Origin: JAGVPT01 sp964384415
GTDB taxonomy: Bacteria > Bacteroidota > Ignavibacteria > UBA10030 > UBA8401
Length of the DNA: 8,500 nt
Direction of reading: 5' to 3'
Assembly (NCBI GenBank): GCA_964384415.1
Contig: CAYLMV010000147.1
Span: 1 to 8,500 of the forward strand
Shown: one piece after another, positions 6,517 to 8,500 of the stretch
Position numbering within the stretch: position 1 is the stretch's first letter
Layout: every line of letters begins with the position of its first letter
Notes under the pieces: generated by a model
What the model saw: the letters and a program-made list of their open reading frames with translations, nothing else
The model's database searches: none
Told to the model about the DNA's origin: nothing
Position numbers and translations under genes: made by a program

Positions 6517-7785
6517 ATGATTAAACAACCCTCCTCTCCCGATCAACCATCCCTGCGGTTGCTTTTCTCAGACGCTCTTTCTTCATTGCCGCCCCGGCAT
6601 CTGAATCCGGGAGAATGTCAAAGTTCCGCTGGAAAAGTGTGCTCCATTTGTGCCGCCCGCACAACAGAGTATATCCCCGAGCATAAGGCAAAAAGCGCTG
6701 CGCTACAAAAGTTCTGGAAAGCCGCCGGGCTTGCCTCACCCCTCGACCCGCTCGTCGCCTCCCCGCTGGGGCGAAACTACAGAGTCGTTACCAAGAGGAA
6801 GGTCTTTGTATCATCCGGAAGGACGCAACTTGCCTTGATTGGAATCGACGAAGAAGGAGCCGGCTTGAGCCCCGTCGCTGTCGACCGTTGTGTCATCGAA
6901 CCCGAAGGGCACGCAAGTATCTATCGCCTTGTTCAGGCTCAACTCGAAAAGAGAGAATACCAGGAGTTTGGCCAGCTCATGAACTACGTTGTGATCAAAG
7001 GAAGCTACGAAGAGTTTACTGTTATCCTGAACCTCGCGGCATTCAACCCCGCAATCCGACAGCACGTCAACCGGCTTTCCAAACAGCTCACAAGAGAAAT
7101 CAAAAGCATCATCGGGATCTTTATCGTCGTCGACGAGCGCCGTTCCAACTATTACATGCCCCAGAGGCAGGAAGGCCGAAAGCTTCAGTATCAAAAGATT
7201 TTCGGCAAGGGGGATATATTTCAGAAGATTGCGGGGAAGAAATTCTTGTTTTCGCCCCTTTCATTCTCGCAGACAAACCTCTCGATGATGGAAGTCTTCG
7301 TCGCAGCCATCAGCGACTCGCTGAAATTGAATTCGAGCGATCACCTTCTTGATCTTTACTCCGGCTACGGTATTTTTTCGCTCAGCCTGGCGGGCAAAGT
7401 GCGGAAAGCCACGGGAATTGAAATCTCATACGACGCAGTCCACGACGCCGCGGAGAACGCGCGCCGGCAGTCTGCCGCCAATTGCACATACATCGCGAGC
7501 GACATTAACGCAGATAGCCTCGAGCGGGTCTTTTCCTCACAGCGGGGTATCAGTGCGGTGATCCTCGATCCGCCGCGCAATGGGACAAAACCCGACGTCA
7601 TTGAGATCATCGCGGCAAAAAATGTGAGTCGAGCTGTTCACATTTTCTGCAACATTGAACTTCTGCCCGCCGAATTACAACGATGGTCAGAGAGCGGATA
7701 CAGCATTGCGAAGGCCATCCCGTTCGATATGTTTCCGGGAACGAGCGAGGTTGAGGTCATGGTATTGCTGGAAAAGCGCTCGTAG
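6517..7785 (+). CDS. Class I SAM-dependent RNA (uracil-5-)-methyltransferase, RlmC/TrmA (COG2265) family
   Basis: This 422-residue enzyme should transfer methyl from SAM to C5 of a uridine in rRNA or tRNA. Its N-terminal cysteines Cys34, Cys42 and Cys45 (CX7CX2C), with Cys125 further on, match the spacing of the 4Fe-4S cluster in E. coli RlmC as I recall it. No TRAM domain precedes them, also as in RlmC. The Rossmann half shows the QTN motif at 252-254, SAM motif I DLYSGYGIFSLSLA at 279-292, DPPRNG at 351-356, the nucleophile Cys378 in IFCN, and FDMFPGTSEVE at 403-413 with Glu413 as the probable general base. Some family positions are altered: DLYCG to DLYSG, SCNP to FCNI, and the usual His before VE to Glu411. 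A 33-residue extension precedes the first Cys, and in-frame TTG codons at residues 15 and 24 are alternative starts. RlmC-like 23S rRNA activity is the best guess; the exact target uridine is not determined. Confidence 0.88.
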   Translation: MIKQPSSPDQPSLRLLFSDALSSLPPRHLNPGECQSSAGKVCSICAARTTEYIPEHKAKSAALQKFWKAAGLASPLDPLVASPLGRNYRVVTKRKVFVSSGRTQLALIGIDEEGAGLSPVAVDRCVIEPEGHASIYRLVQAQLEKREYQEFGQLMNYVVIKGSYEEFTVILNLAAFNPAIRQHVNRLSKQLTREIKSIIGIFIVVDERRSNYYMPQRQEGRKLQYQKIFGKGDIFQKIAGKKFLFSPLSFSQTNLSMMEVFVAAISDSLKLNSSDHLLDLYSGYGIFSLSLAGKVRKATGIEISYDAVHDAAENARRQSAANCTYIASDINADSLERVFSSQRGISAVILDPPRNGTKPDVIEIIAAKNVSRAVHIFCNIELLPAELQRWSESGYSIAKAIPFDMFPGTSEVEVMVLLEKRS

Positions 7786-7965
7786 AGCACTTCTGTTGTT
7801 GCTTACTAGAAATGTCAGGGTGCAGCTTGAGGGTGAGATTCGTTGGCAACTCATGACTGTTACAGAAAATGTAGAGAGGCGAAAACTTGCAGACGGCGTC
7901 GTTCTCTTGCGGTCTTGGTCACAGTCTCCGCACCCCTTGGCCTGTGGCAAGTGAGCGAACTCTCG

Positions 7966-8500
7966 TCATTTCTTTCTTCCCCACGGTTTCACGATATCGG
8001 CCACCAGCTTCCATTCATCGTACCGTTTCCAGACGCGAATGTAGTTGCTCGTATCAGCGGTTGAGGTGACGGCCAGTCCGTAGGAATATCCAAGGTCGCC
8101 GGCAGAAGATATTTGTCCTGCAGTGAATTTGAACATTGAGTACTTTTCGTCTCTGACCAAACGGCTGGCGGCATCCAGTCCTTCAGCAGGAAATTTTCCC
8201 TTCCGGTAAACTCTTATCTCTTCCGTGCCATAGCGTTCCAATCCGACGATACTCCCTTCGTCCTGCACGATGGCCGAATAGTTGCTGTCTGCCTCGAGCC
8301 AGGGGGAAGAACCAGCGGCACGCGGCATTTCCACATTCCTGCTGTTTGAAGGCAACTGACGAAGCCGCAGGGCTTCCTCTCTCTTTTCCTTCCTTGGATA
8401 GCCGATTCCAATGTCGAGAATCACCTTCCATTGGCCAACGCGGTCCTTTTTCCAGACAGAAAAGAAATGGCCGCAATAAGCACTATCCGCCGGCAGTTTC
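7966..8500 (-). CDS. Partial protein with two NTF2-like (SnoaL/DUF4440-type) units, 5' end outside the window
   Basis: The frame is open from the stop at 7966 to the last base, giving at least 178 residues. A GTG at 8424 could be mistaken for the start, but the codons upstream of it (8425-8499) encode LPADSAYCGHFFSVWKK followed by DRVGQWK, which reads on naturally into VILDIGIGYP. The stretch FFSVWKK...WKVILDIG near the window edge resembles NYIRVWKRYDEWKLVADIVKP at the C terminus. Both have the xVWK...WKxxxDI pattern that closes an NTF2-like/DUF4440 fold, so the protein probably has two such units in tandem. The second unit includes GDLGYSYGLAVTS before its last strands. No catalytic residue can be assigned and the function is unknown. 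Any signal peptide lies outside the window. It converges on the RNA methyltransferase gene, 180 bp away. Confidence 0.72.
   Translation of the reverse strand, partial: KLPADSAYCGHFFSVWKKDRVGQWKVILDIGIGYPRKEKREEALRLRQLPSNSRNVEMPRAAGSSPWLEADSNYSAIVQDEGSIVGLERYGTEEIRVYRKGKFPAEGLDAASRLVRDEKYSMFKFTAGQISSAGDLGYSYGLAVTSTADTSNYIRVWKRYDEWKLVADIVKPWGRKK

Noticed and set aside
7786..7965. Possible gene or terminator between the convergent genes
   Set aside because: Open frames here are shadows of the methyltransferase 3' end. The only hairpin noted, at 7936-7951 (CTTGGCC TGT GGCAAG), has a bulge and no adjacent T-run, so no terminator is called.

Overview
The window looks like part of a metagenome-assembled genome from the FCB superphylum, most likely near Ignavibacteriota/Chlorobi/Bacteroidota. 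The strongest clue is the LptD protein, whose C-terminal end (CWTMNFTWTP followed by KAPQLQDIKL) is the form I associate with that group. Five of the six genes whose start lies in the window have no convincing Shine-Dalgarno sequence, which also fits. The assembly has one 100-N scaffold gap, so the genome is a draft. The taxonomic call is an inference from protein flavour, not from a marker gene.

Layout, left to right. (1) Positions 1-631 hold a small AT-richer island: a tandem 8-bp array at the left edge, a solitary S23/four-helix-bundle gene on the minus strand with a strong ribosome binding site, and a second 8-bp array of the same word family in the opposite orientation. (2) Positions 634-4293 hold lptD (outer-membrane lipopolysaccharide assembly) and, just upstream of it, a ROK-family sugar kinase, both on the minus strand. 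(3) Positions 4297-4506 are a continuous 30-unit array of degenerate 7-bp repeats that fills the whole interval between the kinase start and the rarA stop. It is followed by the N gap, whose two flanks carry the same 55 bp. (4) Positions 4656-6370 hold rarA/mgsA (AAA+ ATPase of stalled replication forks) and a small FtsB/DivIC-type division protein, both on the minus strand. (5) From 6517 an RlmC/TrmA-type RNA uridine methyltransferase runs divergently on the plus strand. (6) The right edge cuts a minus-strand gene for a protein with what look like two NTF2-like units. Its reading frame is open to the last base.

The genes are mainly housekeeping: envelope biogenesis, sugar phosphorylation, replication restart, division and RNA modification. 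FtsB, rarA, the kinase and lptD are co-directional and could be read together, but the 7-bp array interrupts this series between rarA and the kinase.

The part most worth a second look is the repeat content. Both array types begin at or within 2 bp of the stop codon of a minus-strand gene. One pair of arrays brackets a four-helix-bundle gene in inverted orientation, and the 7-bp array keeps perfect phase while its word changes along its length. No CRISPR array, RNA gene, transposase, integrase or reverse transcriptase is visible.
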